From a virus: DNA of 38,743 bases. Both the position numbers and the translations under genes were made by a program. The stretch spans positions 1 to 38,743 of the IMG/VR virus record IMGVR_UViG_3300025141_000279. The stretch is one strand, 5' to 3'. This document shows, piece by piece, positions 1-8,582 of this stretch. The stretch's first letter is position 1. Every line of letters starts with the position of its first letter. The notes beneath the pieces are model-generated. The model ran no database searches, was not told the DNA's origin, and worked only from the letters and a program-made list of their open reading frames with translations.

Positions 1-1278
1 TATATTGATGTTGGAAATGTACCGCCAGAAGAAATACAAAATTACATGGAACAAGCACAATCTTCTCTTAAGAAATCTTCTGTGGTCGATAGAAATACCG
101 GGCGAATTGATTTGCGATATAATCCTTTGTCAATTGATGAAGATTACTTCATACCGGTTAGAGGCGGAGAAAGCGGAACTAAAATTGAAGATATTGGTGG
201 GCAATCAATCACAGGTGAAACAACTGACGTCGAGTATATTCAGAAAAAATTATTTGCTGCGCTTAAGGTACCGAAGGCATATCTTGGTTACGAAGAGGGA
301 TTAGGTAGTAAAGCAACATTATCTCAGCAAGATATACGATTTGCAAGAACTATAGCAAGGATACAGAGGACTGTGCTAGCTGAAATGAATAAACTTGCAA
401 TTATACACCTATATTGCAATGGTTATACCGGCGAAGACCTCTTAGATTTCAATCTATCGTTATCTACGCCATCAACTATAGCACAAATACAAAAACTTGA
501 GCTTATAGAAAAGAGATTTACAGCAGCACAAACTGTTACAGGTGTTGGTAATGCAACAGATAGAAGGTGGATTCAAAAAAATATTTTAAGACTAAGTGAT
601 GAAGAAATTGATAATATCAAAACCGGCCTCAAGGAAGACAAGCAATTTGATTTAATGATTGAAGCTGTTACTCTAGAATCATCTGCTGAAGATGGCGCTG
701 TAGCAGGAGATGATGAACCCTTTGGCGGAGGTGGTGATGACTTATTTGGAGGAGACGAAGGTGATGCACCCGATCTAGCAGCTGAGCCTCCTGCTGAAGA
801 AGAACCGCCTGATACAGGAGGTGAAGCACCGCTAGCAGAACTTAAGATAGACGATGAAGAAACACCAATCAGGGTAGCACAAAATATTGCAAGAATAACA
901 CAAGGGTTGTTATCTGAAGACGACGTAAAGGAAAAACAAAAAAAAGCAGAAGAAAAAATTAAAGAAAAAAGAAGAAAAAGACAAACAAAGGAATTAACTG
1001 GTACTGACCAGCTTGATATAGCAGGTGAAAACAAAGGGAATAAAAATGACCATACAGGCATGAAAAGAGAAATGTCTGATTTGAAACAATCTTACAGTCT
1101 TTCGGAAAATGATGAGGATCAATTAGATTTAAATGAATACTTAGATAATAAGATACAACAAAACGCACAAATGAGTGGACGTATAAAATCTGCACTAAAT
1201 TCACTTGATGATCATATCAATTCGTCACCTAAAATACTATTTGAAGAAAATGAAATAGGAGGAACAGATGAAACATAA
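1..1278 (+). CDS. Portal protein, C-terminal part (T4 gp20-like), 5' end outside the window
   Basis: The reading frame is open from base 1, so the start codon lies upstream and 425 codons are visible. The portal is the dodecameric head vertex ring through which DNA enters and to which the neck attaches. The opening residues (YIDVGN, then a V-x-D-x-x-TG-x-I segment, EDYFIPVRGGESGTKIEDIGG and DVEYIQKKLFAALKVP) follow the T4 gp20 core closely. That core includes the E-D-[FY]-[WF]-[LI]-P-R segment and the Y-[FI]-Q-K-K-L-[YF]-x-A-L-x-V-P segment. After the core comes a long acidic, Pro/Gly-rich stretch (about bases 680-850), then a Lys/Arg-rich stretch and an acidic end, which look like a disordered C-terminal extension. 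The stop overlaps the next start by 11 bases. The family call is firm. The role of the tail extension is unknown. Confidence 0.93.
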   Translation, partial: YIDVGNVPPEEIQNYMEQAQSSLKKSSVVDRNTGRIDLRYNPLSIDEDYFIPVRGGESGTKIEDIGGQSITGETTDVEYIQKKLFAALKVPKAYLGYEEGLGSKATLSQQDIRFARTIARIQRTVLAEMNKLAIIHLYCNGYTGEDLLDFNLSLSTPSTIAQIQKLELIEKRFTAAQTVTGVGNATDRRWIQKNILRLSDEEIDNIKTGLKEDKQFDLMIEAVTLESSAEDGAVAGDDEPFGGGGDDLFGGDEGDAPDLAAEPPAEEEPPDTGGEAPLAELKIDDEETPIRVAQNIARITQGLLSEDDVKEKQKKAEEKIKEKRRKRQTKELTGTDQLDIAGENKGNKNDHTGMKREMSDLKQSYSLSENDEDQLDLNEYLDNKIQQNAQMSGRIKSALNSLDDHINSSPKILFEENEIGGTDET

Positions 1279-2098
1279 CAAAAAAAGAAACGTAGGTGTT
1301 GTTTATGAACTTCTCTTAAACTACATTGCTGAGAATGTCATAAACAATAAAGAGCGTAATGCAAAAAAAGCTATTAAGATAATTGAACGTCGATTCAAAA
1401 AAGGTACTGAACTTTATAAAGAATTGCGTATATTTAATGCTTTAGTTAATTCCACAGTTAGCGGAACACATATTGCAGCTAGCGTATTAACTGAAGCGAA
1501 GAATGCGGTTAAAAGATTTGACAATAAAAAATTAATAAATGAAAAATCCCTACTCATCAAAGATATTAATCACGTTTTAAAAGAAGATAATTTTTACAAT
1601 TGTAAAGTTAAAAATTATAAAAATTACGCAACAATCCAGACATTATTCAACGAGTGGCAAAAAGGCGATAACTCTAATCTTAGAAAAGTAATAGAATACG
1701 AAAAAAATATTGTTGAACACTTATTACAAGAAAAATTAGACAAAGATGTAGAAATTTTAGACCCACGTGCTGATCAGTTAGTTGTTAATCTTCTATCAAA
1801 GAAAATAAATGAAAAGTATGATGCATCATTAACAACACAACAAAAGAGCATTATAAGAAATTATGCTTTATATTCCAATGATAAAGATAAGTTTAGAGAA
1901 TATTTAGCTAATCTAAAAGAATCTACGCTTAAATCAATTAAAGCTTTTAAAGAAAAAACTGATAATCAAGTTTTACTTTCTAAAATCAATGAAGTTTACA
2001 AAAAAGTTGATATCATTTCTTTGCAAGAAGTAGATGATTCTATTGTTGAGAAATTCATGACGTTATCTAAGCTTAAACATCAACTTATGGGGGATTAA
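1268..2098 (+). CDS. Lysine-rich helical protein between portal and prohead protease
   Basis: A 276-residue protein that I cannot assign to a named family. It starts inside the end of the portal gene behind a perfect AGGAGG, so the two are probably translationally coupled. The sequence is strongly helical and charged (many K, E, N, L), with no signal peptide or membrane segment. Its N-terminus contains a hydrophobic VGVVYELLLNYIAE segment. In T4 the genes between 20 and 21 encode prohead core proteins gp67 and gp68, so a core or assembly role is suggested by position only. Possible prohead protease sites of the [LI]-x-E type are present (for example VLTE|A near residue 75), but such triplets are common by chance. 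The gene is certain and the function is unknown. Confidence 0.85.
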   Translation: MKHNKKRNVGVVYELLLNYIAENVINNKERNAKKAIKIIERRFKKGTELYKELRIFNALVNSTVSGTHIAASVLTEAKNAVKRFDNKKLINEKSLLIKDINHVLKEDNFYNCKVKNYKNYATIQTLFNEWQKGDNSNLRKVIEYEKNIVEHLLQEKLDKDVEILDPRADQLVVNLLSKKINEKYDASLTTQQKSIIRNYALYSNDKDKFREYLANLKESTLKSIKAFKEKTDNQVLLSKINEVYKKVDIISLQEVDDSIVEKFMTLSKLKHQLMGD

Positions 2099-2100
2099 AG

Positions 2101-2703
2101 ATGTCTGAAGATAAAAAACTATTAAGAGAGTGGACTCCTTTCGAATACGATAAAAAGCTTATATTAGAACAACGTGATGCTACTGGCAAGATGATGTTAA
2201 AAGGTATAATACAAAGAGCAAATACACTTAATCAAAATGGAAGAATATACCCGCAGTCAATCTTGGAAAGAGAAATTATTAATTATCAAAAGCTTATTAA
2301 AGAAAACAGAGCATTAGGTGAATGTGATCATCCAGAGTCATCTGTTGTTGAACTTAAAAACGTTTCTCATATTGTTAGAGAAGCTTCTCTACGAGGCGAT
2401 GATGTTTTTGGAATCATTGAAATCCTTAATACGCCGGCGGGAAAAATAATTCAATCGCTTATTGAAAGTGGTGTAACATTAGGTATATCATCAAGAGGAG
2501 TTGGATCAACAAAAAGACAAGGTGACACACAAATTGTGCAAGATGATTTCCAACTCATTTGTTTTGACATGGTATCAGAACCTTCCACACCGGGTGCTTT
2601 TATGATGACTGAGTCTAAAAAAATATCTTTAAGCGATGTTGATAAGAATTTTAACAAAACTGATAAAATTGATAGAATATTTAATGATATATTGAGGTGG
2701 TAG
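2101..2703 (+). CDS. Prohead core maturation protease (T4 gp21-like)
   Basis: A 200-residue serine protease of the T4 gp21/herpes assemblin type. It cleaves scaffold, capsid and internal proteins inside the prohead, usually after [LI]-x-E. The sequence has the expected order: a beta strand MLKGIIQRAN, the NGRIYP segment that follows it in this family, the catalytic His in GECDHP (His77), and the catalytic Ser in LGISSRGVGS (Ser130 or Ser131). It then has a Q-DDFQLICFDMVSEPS segment ending in PGAFMM. Length is close to T4 gp21 (212). A GGGGG Shine-Dalgarno lies in the end of the preceding gene, and only two bases separate the genes. The stop TAG is followed directly by the next ATG. Nothing is missing, so it should be active. 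Confidence 0.93.
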   Translation: MSEDKKLLREWTPFEYDKKLILEQRDATGKMMLKGIIQRANTLNQNGRIYPQSILEREIINYQKLIKENRALGECDHPESSVVELKNVSHIVREASLRGDDVFGIIEILNTPAGKIIQSLIESGVTLGISSRGVGSTKRQGDTQIVQDDFQLICFDMVSEPSTPGAFMMTESKKISLSDVDKNFNKTDKIDRIFNDILRW

Positions 2704-3204
2704 ATGGCAAAATTATCAAAAAGTATTTTAAAAGAAATTGTAAAAGAATGTATTGTTGAAATATTTGCTGAAAGTTTTTTTGATAAATCAACAAGTGATG
2801 AAATTATTAATGAAAGTTTTTCTAGACAAAATAACAGAACAAGACATAATACTTCTAGTCCTAAAAGACCCAAACCTTCACAAAATACACAATCTAGATC
2901 TAAACACTTAGATAGTATTTCTTTTGGAAAATCTGAGTCACAAAAAAAAGAAGCAATTAATCAACAAACACAACAATCAATAAGTCGACTAACAAACGAT
3001 CCAGTCATGTCTGAGATATTTAAAGATACAGCTAGCAGTACTTTAAGAGAGCAAGTTGGAGCTGACTCTCAAAGAGGAATGTCGATTAAGTCTGGTGGTG
3101 ATGCAGCTGCGCTTAAAGCTTATAATTCTGACCCAACTGAATTATTTTCTGAATCTGCTAGTAAGTGGGCACAATTAGCATTTGCTGATCCGGTAAAAAA
3201 ATAA
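2704..3204 (+). CDS. Ser/Gln/Asn-rich small protein, candidate prohead cargo
   Basis: A 166-residue protein that I do not recognise. It starts on the base after the protease stop, with GAGGTGG as ribosome site, so expression is coupled to the protease. Residues 1-26 form an amphipathic helix (MAKLSKSILKEIVKECIVEI) holding [LI]-x-E type triplets. The middle (about residues 40-105) is polar and low-complexity (S, Q, N, R, K). The C-terminus is mixed and ends in KWAQLAFADPVKK. No membrane segment or catalytic motif is visible. Position between protease and scaffold and the helical N-terminus suggest a prohead core or packaged protein. That is inference only. Confidence 0.75.
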   Translation: MAKLSKSILKEIVKECIVEIFAESFFDKSTSDEIINESFSRQNNRTRHNTSSPKRPKPSQNTQSRSKHLDSISFGKSESQKKEAINQQTQQSISRLTNDPVMSEIFKDTASSTLREQVGADSQRGMSIKSGGDAAALKAYNSDPTELFSESASKWAQLAFADPVKK

Positions 3205-3265
3205 GAAAATATTTTTCGGGATTGATATTTAGAATTGTGATCTAATTTACAAAAAAGGAGTTAAC

Positions 3266-3490
3266 ATGGCTAGAGTAAAAAAGCTTACACCACAAGTTAT
3301 TAAAAGAATAATCAGTGAAGAAAAAGCTAAGATTAAAAAGGCAAAGTCCAAAAAACGAAAAGTATCATTAACAGAGTCTAGAATAGATCAAGTTACTAAA
3401 TTAGCTTTACTTGAAGTTAAACAAATGCTTAAGCTTAAAAAGATTAGAAACTTAAGAAGAAAACTTAAGAAAAAAATAGCGTCGAGATAA
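3266..3490 (+). CDS. Very basic 74-residue protein, candidate packaged DNA-binding peptide
   Basis: A small protein rich in Lys and Arg (about one third of residues), preceded by AAGGAG seven bases before the ATG. It begins with a helix containing KRIISEEKAKIKKAKSKKRK, and a second helix follows after SLTESRIDQ. The segments IISE|E and SLTE|S fit the T4 prohead protease consensus [LI]-x-E, so the protein could be cut into basic peptides in the head. T4 gp67 and internal proteins behave this way, but there is no sequence match that I can claim. The high positive charge would suit binding to packaged DNA. It lies in the protease-scaffold interval. The gene call rests on its clean ribosome site and its tight fit between neighbours. 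Confidence 0.7.
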   Translation: MARVKKLTPQVIKRIISEEKAKIKKAKSKKRKVSLTESRIDQVTKLALLEVKQMLKLKKIRNLRRKLKKKIASR

Positions 3491-3494
3491 AATT

Positions 3495-3992
3495 ATGTCT
3501 ACTTTAAAGCAAACGATTGTTGAGTATGCAAATGTTATTCAAAAGAGCAAAGGTACTAGCAATACCGACAATCTTAAGAAACTATTTCCTGACTCTCCCA
3601 TCTATAAAGGTGAAATGTCTGATAGCGAACGTGTAGAATTTTATCAAGATATAGTTCTAGATGCAGAAAATGTTGCTGGTTACGGTGTAAACAATTACAG
3701 CATGAATTTTGAAAATGGCGTTCCTAATTTTGAAAATGTAGAAACAGGTGGGAATGGTTTGCCTGCTTCTCCGTATGCACCGAATTTAACTAGCCCAGGT
3801 CCAGGATCATCGAATGCTAATGATCAAAGAGAGATGGACCGTGAGATAAGAAATGTTGATGCAATTAATAATTTCGGTACCGGTCTCGGAGGCCTAGTTT
3901 CGCCGGCGAAGACCACAAAAAATATAGCTAATATGAAAATAGGAAGTTATATTTCAGGTAGATCTTTTCAAGGTTCTGACGGTAAAAATTAA
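3495..3992 (+). CDS. Uncharacterised head-module protein, Gly/Asn/Pro-rich
   Basis: A 165-residue protein of unknown function, four bases after the previous stop with only a weak GAGA ribosome site, so probably read by coupling. The N-terminus (MSTLKQTIVEYANVIQ) is helical. Residues 55-110 are polar with Asn, Gly and Pro, including an ASPYAPNLTSPGPGSS segment. The C-terminus contains GTGLGGLVSPAK and ends in a polar tail. There are no membrane segments or cysteines. It is followed two bases later by another uncharacterised gene, and both have the low-complexity character of structural accessory proteins. I cannot say whether it stays in the virion. Confidence 0.72.
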   Translation: MSTLKQTIVEYANVIQKSKGTSNTDNLKKLFPDSPIYKGEMSDSERVEFYQDIVLDAENVAGYGVNNYSMNFENGVPNFENVETGGNGLPASPYAPNLTSPGPGSSNANDQREMDREIRNVDAINNFGTGLGGLVSPAKTTKNIANMKIGSYISGRSFQGSDGKN

Positions 3993-3994
3993 GT

Positions 3995-4573
3995 ATGTTT
4001 GATATTATATTCGAGTACTATCGGCTTAACAATTATGACACAAATGCTGGGGGTGGTATTACACTAACTCCAAATAAAGTCTTGGGTCTGACTGTGGGTA
4101 ATTCGCGCCCTATGTACAATTATGATGTAGAACCAATAGAAGAAGATGATGATATAGAAATAGATGATGCTAGCTTAGAAGCTATATCTAAAAAATTATA
4201 TAGACCTGTCTATTCCATTGATAGGAAAAGATCAGATCCATCACATACAAGCGGTAATATGAGACAAGCAGGCGCGCTTAATGAAAAAAGTGATCATACA
4301 AATACAGCGACAAAAGGAATGATTCCATTTAGACAGCGTAAATTTGATGGGCCACCTGTTGGAGGTGGAGGATCAGGTCAAGCTTTTCGAACAACAGGCA
4401 ACTTAAGAAAGACTGGGACACTATTTGGTACAAGTAGGGCACCTATTTTTTTAGATGATGAAGATCCTGTTGATTTTGACTACAAAAGTACTGATCCTAT
4501 GGAGCGAGCTTTCTTGAAACAACAAAGAAAGATGAAAAAGATGAAAAAACGTATAAAACAGCTCAATAAATAA
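3995..4573 (+). CDS. Uncharacterised head-module protein with acidic middle and basic tail
   Basis: A 192-residue protein with no recognisable family. It begins two bases after the preceding stop and has no clear Shine-Dalgarno, which suggests termination-reinitiation. Residues about 45-60 are almost all acidic (PIEEDDDIEIDD). The middle is Gly- and Arg-rich and contains GGGGSGQAF. The last 25 residues form a strongly basic helix (KQQRKMKKMKKRIKQLNK). Such an acidic-to-basic layout could bridge the acidic scaffold and DNA or capsid, but this is speculation. It sits just before the scaffold gene. Confidence 0.72.
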   Translation: MFDIIFEYYRLNNYDTNAGGGITLTPNKVLGLTVGNSRPMYNYDVEPIEEDDDIEIDDASLEAISKKLYRPVYSIDRKRSDPSHTSGNMRQAGALNEKSDHTNTATKGMIPFRQRKFDGPPVGGGGSGQAFRTTGNLRKTGTLFGTSRAPIFLDDEDPVDFDYKSTDPMERAFLKQQRKMKKMKKRIKQLNK

Positions 4574-4634
4574 ATTGTTATTTTTAGTTTTAAAAGAATA
4601 TGTATACAAGATAATAAATTTGGAGTAAGACAAT

Positions 4635-6011
4635 ATGTCTAATAAACTTTACGAAGAAGCATTAGTCGATGCTAAAAAAATAAGAGAAGTTGCAGAAGAA
4701 AATGCAAAAAAAGTTATTCTTGAGTCTGTAACACCTAAAATTAGAGAATTTATCGAGTCTCAAATTTTAGAAAAAGAAGACAAAGAAGACAAAGAAGACA
4801 AAGATGAAGATGATAGGAAAGACAACGAAGGCGAACCAGATAACGAAATGGTTGAATTGGATGAGTCTGCTATACATACATTGTTAGATATGATAAATTC
4901 TGGGCAAGATAAGAATCTAGATCTTAGCTACGCACTGAATGAAGCAATGAATCGACTTTCTTCTGATGAACGGAAGAAATTATCGAATATAACACAAAAA
5001 ATGAATACAAACGTGGAAACTTTAAAAGGTGATGACCTATATACTATTAACGAGGAGAAAAATATGCCTAATAGAGAAAAGTTTTATGAAATCGACCTTA
5101 ACACATTAAGAAATGCATTGAGTGAAAACACTGATTACTTAACAGAAGAGGACGAGGATCTAGATATGGAAATGGAAGCTATGCCTCCTGAAGAGGATGA
5201 TGAAATGATTGCAGACTTGCCTGAAGGTGAAGATGGTGATAATATGGTTTCTAAAGACGATATTGAAGCTCAAATTGAAGAGCTTATTGCTGATTTAGGA
5301 TTAGAAATTGGTGGTGAACCGGCAGAAGACGTGGACATGGAAATGGACATGGAAGAACCTGAATTAGACTTAGAATTAGATGCTGAAGAAGATGAAACTC
5401 TTGAAGAGGTATTTGAAGTAGACCCACGAATGCTACAAAACGAATTGAGAAGAATCAGAAGAAGAGTTAACGAGGCCAAAGGTCAAGGTTTAGCTCATGA
5501 AGCTGGTGGCATCGCAAAAGATTATGAACATCTTTACGGTGGAAAAGGATCTGCTAATGCTAAAGGCGGAGACTTTGGAGGCGGTAAGCCCGGTAAAGAC
5601 GTTCTTGCAGAGATGAAAAAAGCTTTGCGTAATCAGAGACGAAATAATTCGTCTTTGCAAAATAAGCTGACAAAATACAGAAGTGCTGTTAATACACTTC
5701 GTGAGCAGTTGGAGGAACTTAACCTTTTTAATGCTAAGTTACTCTATGTAAATAAATTGCTTCAAAATAAGACCATTAGCGAGTCGCAAAAACGTTCTAT
5801 CGTTCAAGCACTTGACGAAGCTAAAGATCTAAGAGAAGCAAAAGTTCTTTATAAAAGCTTAACTGAGTCATTTGGCCAAGCTAAGTCTTCTAAAGGGACG
5901 CTTACAGAATCAACCCGCTTGGGAGGTTCATCTAGAACAACACGATCAGCTAGTTCAACACAAGCTAGCGGTGAAGTTAATAGATGGGCAAAACTTGCAG
6001 GTCTTAAATAA
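4635..6011 (+). CDS. Prohead core scaffolding protein (T4 gp22-like)
   Basis: A 458-residue, highly acidic scaffold that directs assembly of the capsid shell and is later removed by the prohead protease. It starts with a helix (KLYEEALVDAKKIREVAEENA), followed by an acidic repeat tract (KED units, about residues 50-65) and long Glu/Asp-rich regions. From about residue 325 a coiled coil follows with the family-typical segments LRNQRRNNSSLQNKLTKY, LFNAKLLYVNKLLQ and QKRSIVQALDEAKDLREAKV. The last 35 residues are Ser/Thr-rich and end in RWAKLAGLK. It is longer than T4 gp22 (269), mainly because of the acidic tracts. It lies directly upstream of the capsid gene, as in T4. Several [LI]-x-E sites fit removal by the protease at 2101-2703. 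Confidence 0.88.
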   Translation: MSNKLYEEALVDAKKIREVAEENAKKVILESVTPKIREFIESQILEKEDKEDKEDKDEDDRKDNEGEPDNEMVELDESAIHTLLDMINSGQDKNLDLSYALNEAMNRLSSDERKKLSNITQKMNTNVETLKGDDLYTINEEKNMPNREKFYEIDLNTLRNALSENTDYLTEEDEDLDMEMEAMPPEEDDEMIADLPEGEDGDNMVSKDDIEAQIEELIADLGLEIGGEPAEDVDMEMDMEEPELDLELDAEEDETLEEVFEVDPRMLQNELRRIRRRVNEAKGQGLAHEAGGIAKDYEHLYGGKGSANAKGGDFGGGKPGKDVLAEMKKALRNQRRNNSSLQNKLTKYRSAVNTLREQLEELNLFNAKLLYVNKLLQNKTISESQKRSIVQALDEAKDLREAKVLYKSLTESFGQAKSSKGTLTESTRLGGSSRTTRSASSTQASGEVNRWAKLAGLK

Positions 6012-6046
6012 TTAATTAACTGCTATTCACATTAAGGAGAATTAAA

Positions 6047-8014
6047 ATGGCACGAAATATTACAATGAATCAGCTTACTGAGGGTATTCGAGAGAGACAC
6101 TTGGGAACTGAAAGAAATAGACTAGTTGAAAAGTGGACCCGTACAGGTTTGCTTCGTGGAATGGGTGAACATCATCGTGAAACCATGTCACAATTGCTTG
6201 AAAATCAAGCAGCACAACTTCTTAGAGAAGCTAATACTCTTGGATCTGCAGGTAGTGATAGCGGACAAATTGATGGATTTTCAAACATCGCATTCCCAAT
6301 TGTAAGAAGAGTTTTTGGAGGATTGGTTGCTAACGATCTAGTATCTATTCAACCTATGTCACTTCCATCTGGACTTCTTTTCTATCTTGATTACACTTAC
6401 GGATCTGATGTTGGTGGTGACACTGCTAATGATGGATCACAAGCTGGAACAACAGGTGCTGGTGATAAAGTAACATATCAAAAAGGTCAATCACTTTATA
6501 ATAACCCTGCCGGTAAAGGTATTAGAACAGGATCTGATGCTGTTGGTGGTCAATATGATCTTGTAGGTACTTCTTATTCACAAATTCACGGTACAAAGAA
6601 ATTAGCATGTGGTGATGCTGGATATGCACACATAGGTGCTTTTGGTACTGCTGCAGCACAATCTTATACAAATGATGCAAATGTCGGAGTCGCAGGTGCG
6701 GATGGTAAGCTTTTACAATTCGATCCACAAGTTGCACAGCACATTAATGATGGAACGTTTAATTACCAGTTTTTAGTTCTGTCTGCTTCTGAATTCCAAG
6801 AAGATGCTGCTTCAAATAGAAGATTAGATCCAACTGCAATTAAGTCTATTGCACTACACAGTTACGACGGAACAGCAACAAACAATGCTGCTAATGGTTT
6901 GACTGTACCTAATTCAGCTGTTCAATCAGGTAATGGAATCTTAAATATTAGACGACTTAATCAACTAGGTACTGTAAGTGGTGATCCTGGTAGCATTACC
7001 TTTACACCTGATCCACTTAAGTCACTGACTGATGTAGATGCTGCTGTTCTATTTGTCGTGCAAGGTACAAATGCGCAAGATGTCAAGGCAGAATCCGGTA
7101 ATACATTAGATTTGACAGCTTCATTTGTTATTTCTGACAGTGTTGTTGCTTCTAACAATAGCGGAACCGGTTCAACTTTGGTTATCCCTGGGTTTGAATC
7201 AAACTTCCAATCAGATCCAGAACCTGTAATTCCTGAAATTGACATCAAGATCGAATCTATCGCAGTTACAGCGACTACACGTAAGCTAAGAGCTCGTTGG
7301 TCACCAGAACTTGCGCAAGATCTTAATGCTTATCACTCATTGGATGCTGAGGTTGAATTGACCCAGATTCTTTCTGAGCAGATTGCATTGGAAATCGATC
7401 GTGAGATTCTTAATGACCTTCTTGTTGAAGCAAAAGGTGCTAACTTCTATTGGTCACGTGCTCCTGGTAAATTCGTTAATAAGCGAACTGGTGCTTCTCA
7501 AGAATTGGCTTCTACATTGGCAACTGGACCTCAGTTTACTGGTACAGTTCGTGAATGGTATGAAACGCTTGTTGAAACTATCATTGACGTTGGAAATGAA
7601 ATTCATAGAAAAACTCTTCGTGGATCTGCAAACTTTCTTGTTGTTTCACCTGAAGTAGCTACAATCTTTGAAGCTTCAGTTCTTTACAAGCCAACAATTA
7701 AAATTGATGGTCAAGGTCAAACCGGTCCTGAATTTAACATCGGGTGTCAATCTATTGGTTCTCTTTCAAATCGTTTCACCGTTTACAAAGATCCTTACTT
7801 CCCTAGAAATAAGATCCTTGTAGGTTATAAAGGTGGATCATATCTTGAAACTGGATACGTTTATGCTCCATACGTTCCGCTTATTGTTACTCCTACAATC
7901 TTCGCTCCTGAGGACTTCACACCTCGTAAAGGTGTAATGACTCGTTACGGTAAGAAGATGGTTAGAGCTGACTTCTACGGAACAGTAACATGTCTCGATA
8001 TGGATATCATCTAA
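6047..8014 (+). CDS. Major capsid protein (T4 gp23-like)
   Basis: A 655-residue capsid protein of the HK97-fold T4 type, forming the hexamers of the head. The N-terminal arm is followed by LLREANTLGSAGS, where LLRE61|A62 matches the T4 maturation site (LTE65|A66). Mature protein would begin at about residue 62. Next come FPIVRRVFGGLVANDLVSIQPMSLPSGLLFYLDYTYG, the family signature near the start of the mature chain. The C-terminal part holds KLRARWSPELAQDLNAYHSLDAEVELTQILSEQIALEIDREI and the GYVYAPYVPL segment, both typical of gp23. It is about 130 residues longer than T4 gp23, with extra Gly/Ala/Thr-rich sequence at about residues 130-380. AAGGAG precedes the ATG and a strong terminator follows. 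This should be the most expressed gene here. Confidence 0.95.
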   Translation: MARNITMNQLTEGIRERHLGTERNRLVEKWTRTGLLRGMGEHHRETMSQLLENQAAQLLREANTLGSAGSDSGQIDGFSNIAFPIVRRVFGGLVANDLVSIQPMSLPSGLLFYLDYTYGSDVGGDTANDGSQAGTTGAGDKVTYQKGQSLYNNPAGKGIRTGSDAVGGQYDLVGTSYSQIHGTKKLACGDAGYAHIGAFGTAAAQSYTNDANVGVAGADGKLLQFDPQVAQHINDGTFNYQFLVLSASEFQEDAASNRRLDPTAIKSIALHSYDGTATNNAANGLTVPNSAVQSGNGILNIRRLNQLGTVSGDPGSITFTPDPLKSLTDVDAAVLFVVQGTNAQDVKAESGNTLDLTASFVISDSVVASNNSGTGSTLVIPGFESNFQSDPEPVIPEIDIKIESIAVTATTRKLRARWSPELAQDLNAYHSLDAEVELTQILSEQIALEIDREILNDLLVEAKGANFYWSRAPGKFVNKRTGASQELASTLATGPQFTGTVREWYETLVETIIDVGNEIHRKTLRGSANFLVVSPEVATIFEASVLYKPTIKIDGQGQTGPEFNIGCQSIGSLSNRFTVYKDPYFPRNKILVGYKGGSYLETGYVYAPYVPLIVTPTIFAPEDFTPRKGVMTRYGKKMVRADFYGTVTCLDMDII

Positions 8015-8055
8015 TTTAATTAGAATTTATTCAGTTGAGTTTTGTTAAAAAAATT

Positions 8056-8078
8056 GGCACCTTTTAGGTGCCTTTTTT
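8056..8078 (+). terminator. Rho-independent terminator after the capsid gene
   Basis: Perfect 6-bp stem GGCACC / GGTGCC with a 5-base loop, followed at once by six T. It sits 41 bases after the major capsid stop and ends the head operon. Confidence 0.9.
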
Positions 8079-8123
8079 ATTTTTTATTACTGAGCTAGAT
8101 ATTTAATATTAAAAGGAGAAAAT

Positions 8124-8582
8124 ATGAGTCGACTTACAAGAAGACATCTTAGACGTCTTATTAAAGAAGAGTATCACAATGTAACAAAGCCTAAACAATT
8201 AAATGAAAGTGCAGCCTTAGCTGCAGGTTTAGGGTTTACTGCTATAGTAGGAATAACTGCTATATTAGGTTATTTAGATGCTAAATTTCACGTACCGACA
8301 GATAGATTAACAGGAGATCCTTTACATGTACAAGAGTATGATGCTCTTGGTAAAGCAATAATAGATGGAGCGAAACCTGAAGATGCTGTTGTTGCAGCAT
8401 TGAATAAAAATTCAAAGATAGCTGATAGCTTTATATCCTCATCAGTTCCTGTTGATGATGTTAATACTTATGAACAAAATCGCGGGTATTCAGATAAATA
8501 CGGAGCTCAAGATCCTACATATGACGGGTATGATAATCTAGGTCTTTACGAAAAAAGATCAAGAAAACGTAGAAGATATTAA
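8124..8582 (+). CDS. Single-TM protein with a capsid-targeting-like N-terminus
   Basis: A 152-residue protein not assigned to a family. The basic N-terminus (MSRLTRRHLRRLIKEEYHN) contains LIKE|E, which fits the prohead protease consensus and resembles the short leaders of packaged T4 proteins. Residues about 29-50 (ALAAGLGFTAIVGITAILGYL) form one hydrophobic membrane-type segment. The rest is polar and ends in a basic RKRRRY. A strong AAGGAG site precedes it, and it is the first gene after the capsid terminator. A packaged protein that inserts into the host inner membrane during infection is one reading. An ordinary expressed membrane protein is the alternative. Its end overlaps the minus-strand gene by 24 bases. 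Confidence 0.75.
   Translation: MSRLTRRHLRRLIKEEYHNVTKPKQLNESAALAAGLGFTAIVGITAILGYLDAKFHVPTDRLTGDPLHVQEYDALGKAIIDGAKPEDAVVAALNKNSKIADSFISSSVPVDDVNTYEQNRGYSDKYGAQDPTYDGYDNLGLYEKRSRKRRRY

Noticed and set aside
5-304. Second + strand frame at the window start
   Set aside because: It overlaps the portal frame, which shows clear gp20 conservation through the same bases.
573-1061. Antisense reading frame of 162 codons opposite the portal extension
   Set aside because: It is the mirror of an acidic/Pro-rich coding stretch, has no ribosome site and yields a Ser/Pro-rich low-complexity product.
4770-4815. Short direct repeats (GAAGACAAA units) considered as a repeat array
   Set aside because: They are in-frame codons for Lys-Glu-Asp repeats in the acidic scaffold, without spacers, so not a CRISPR or attachment site.
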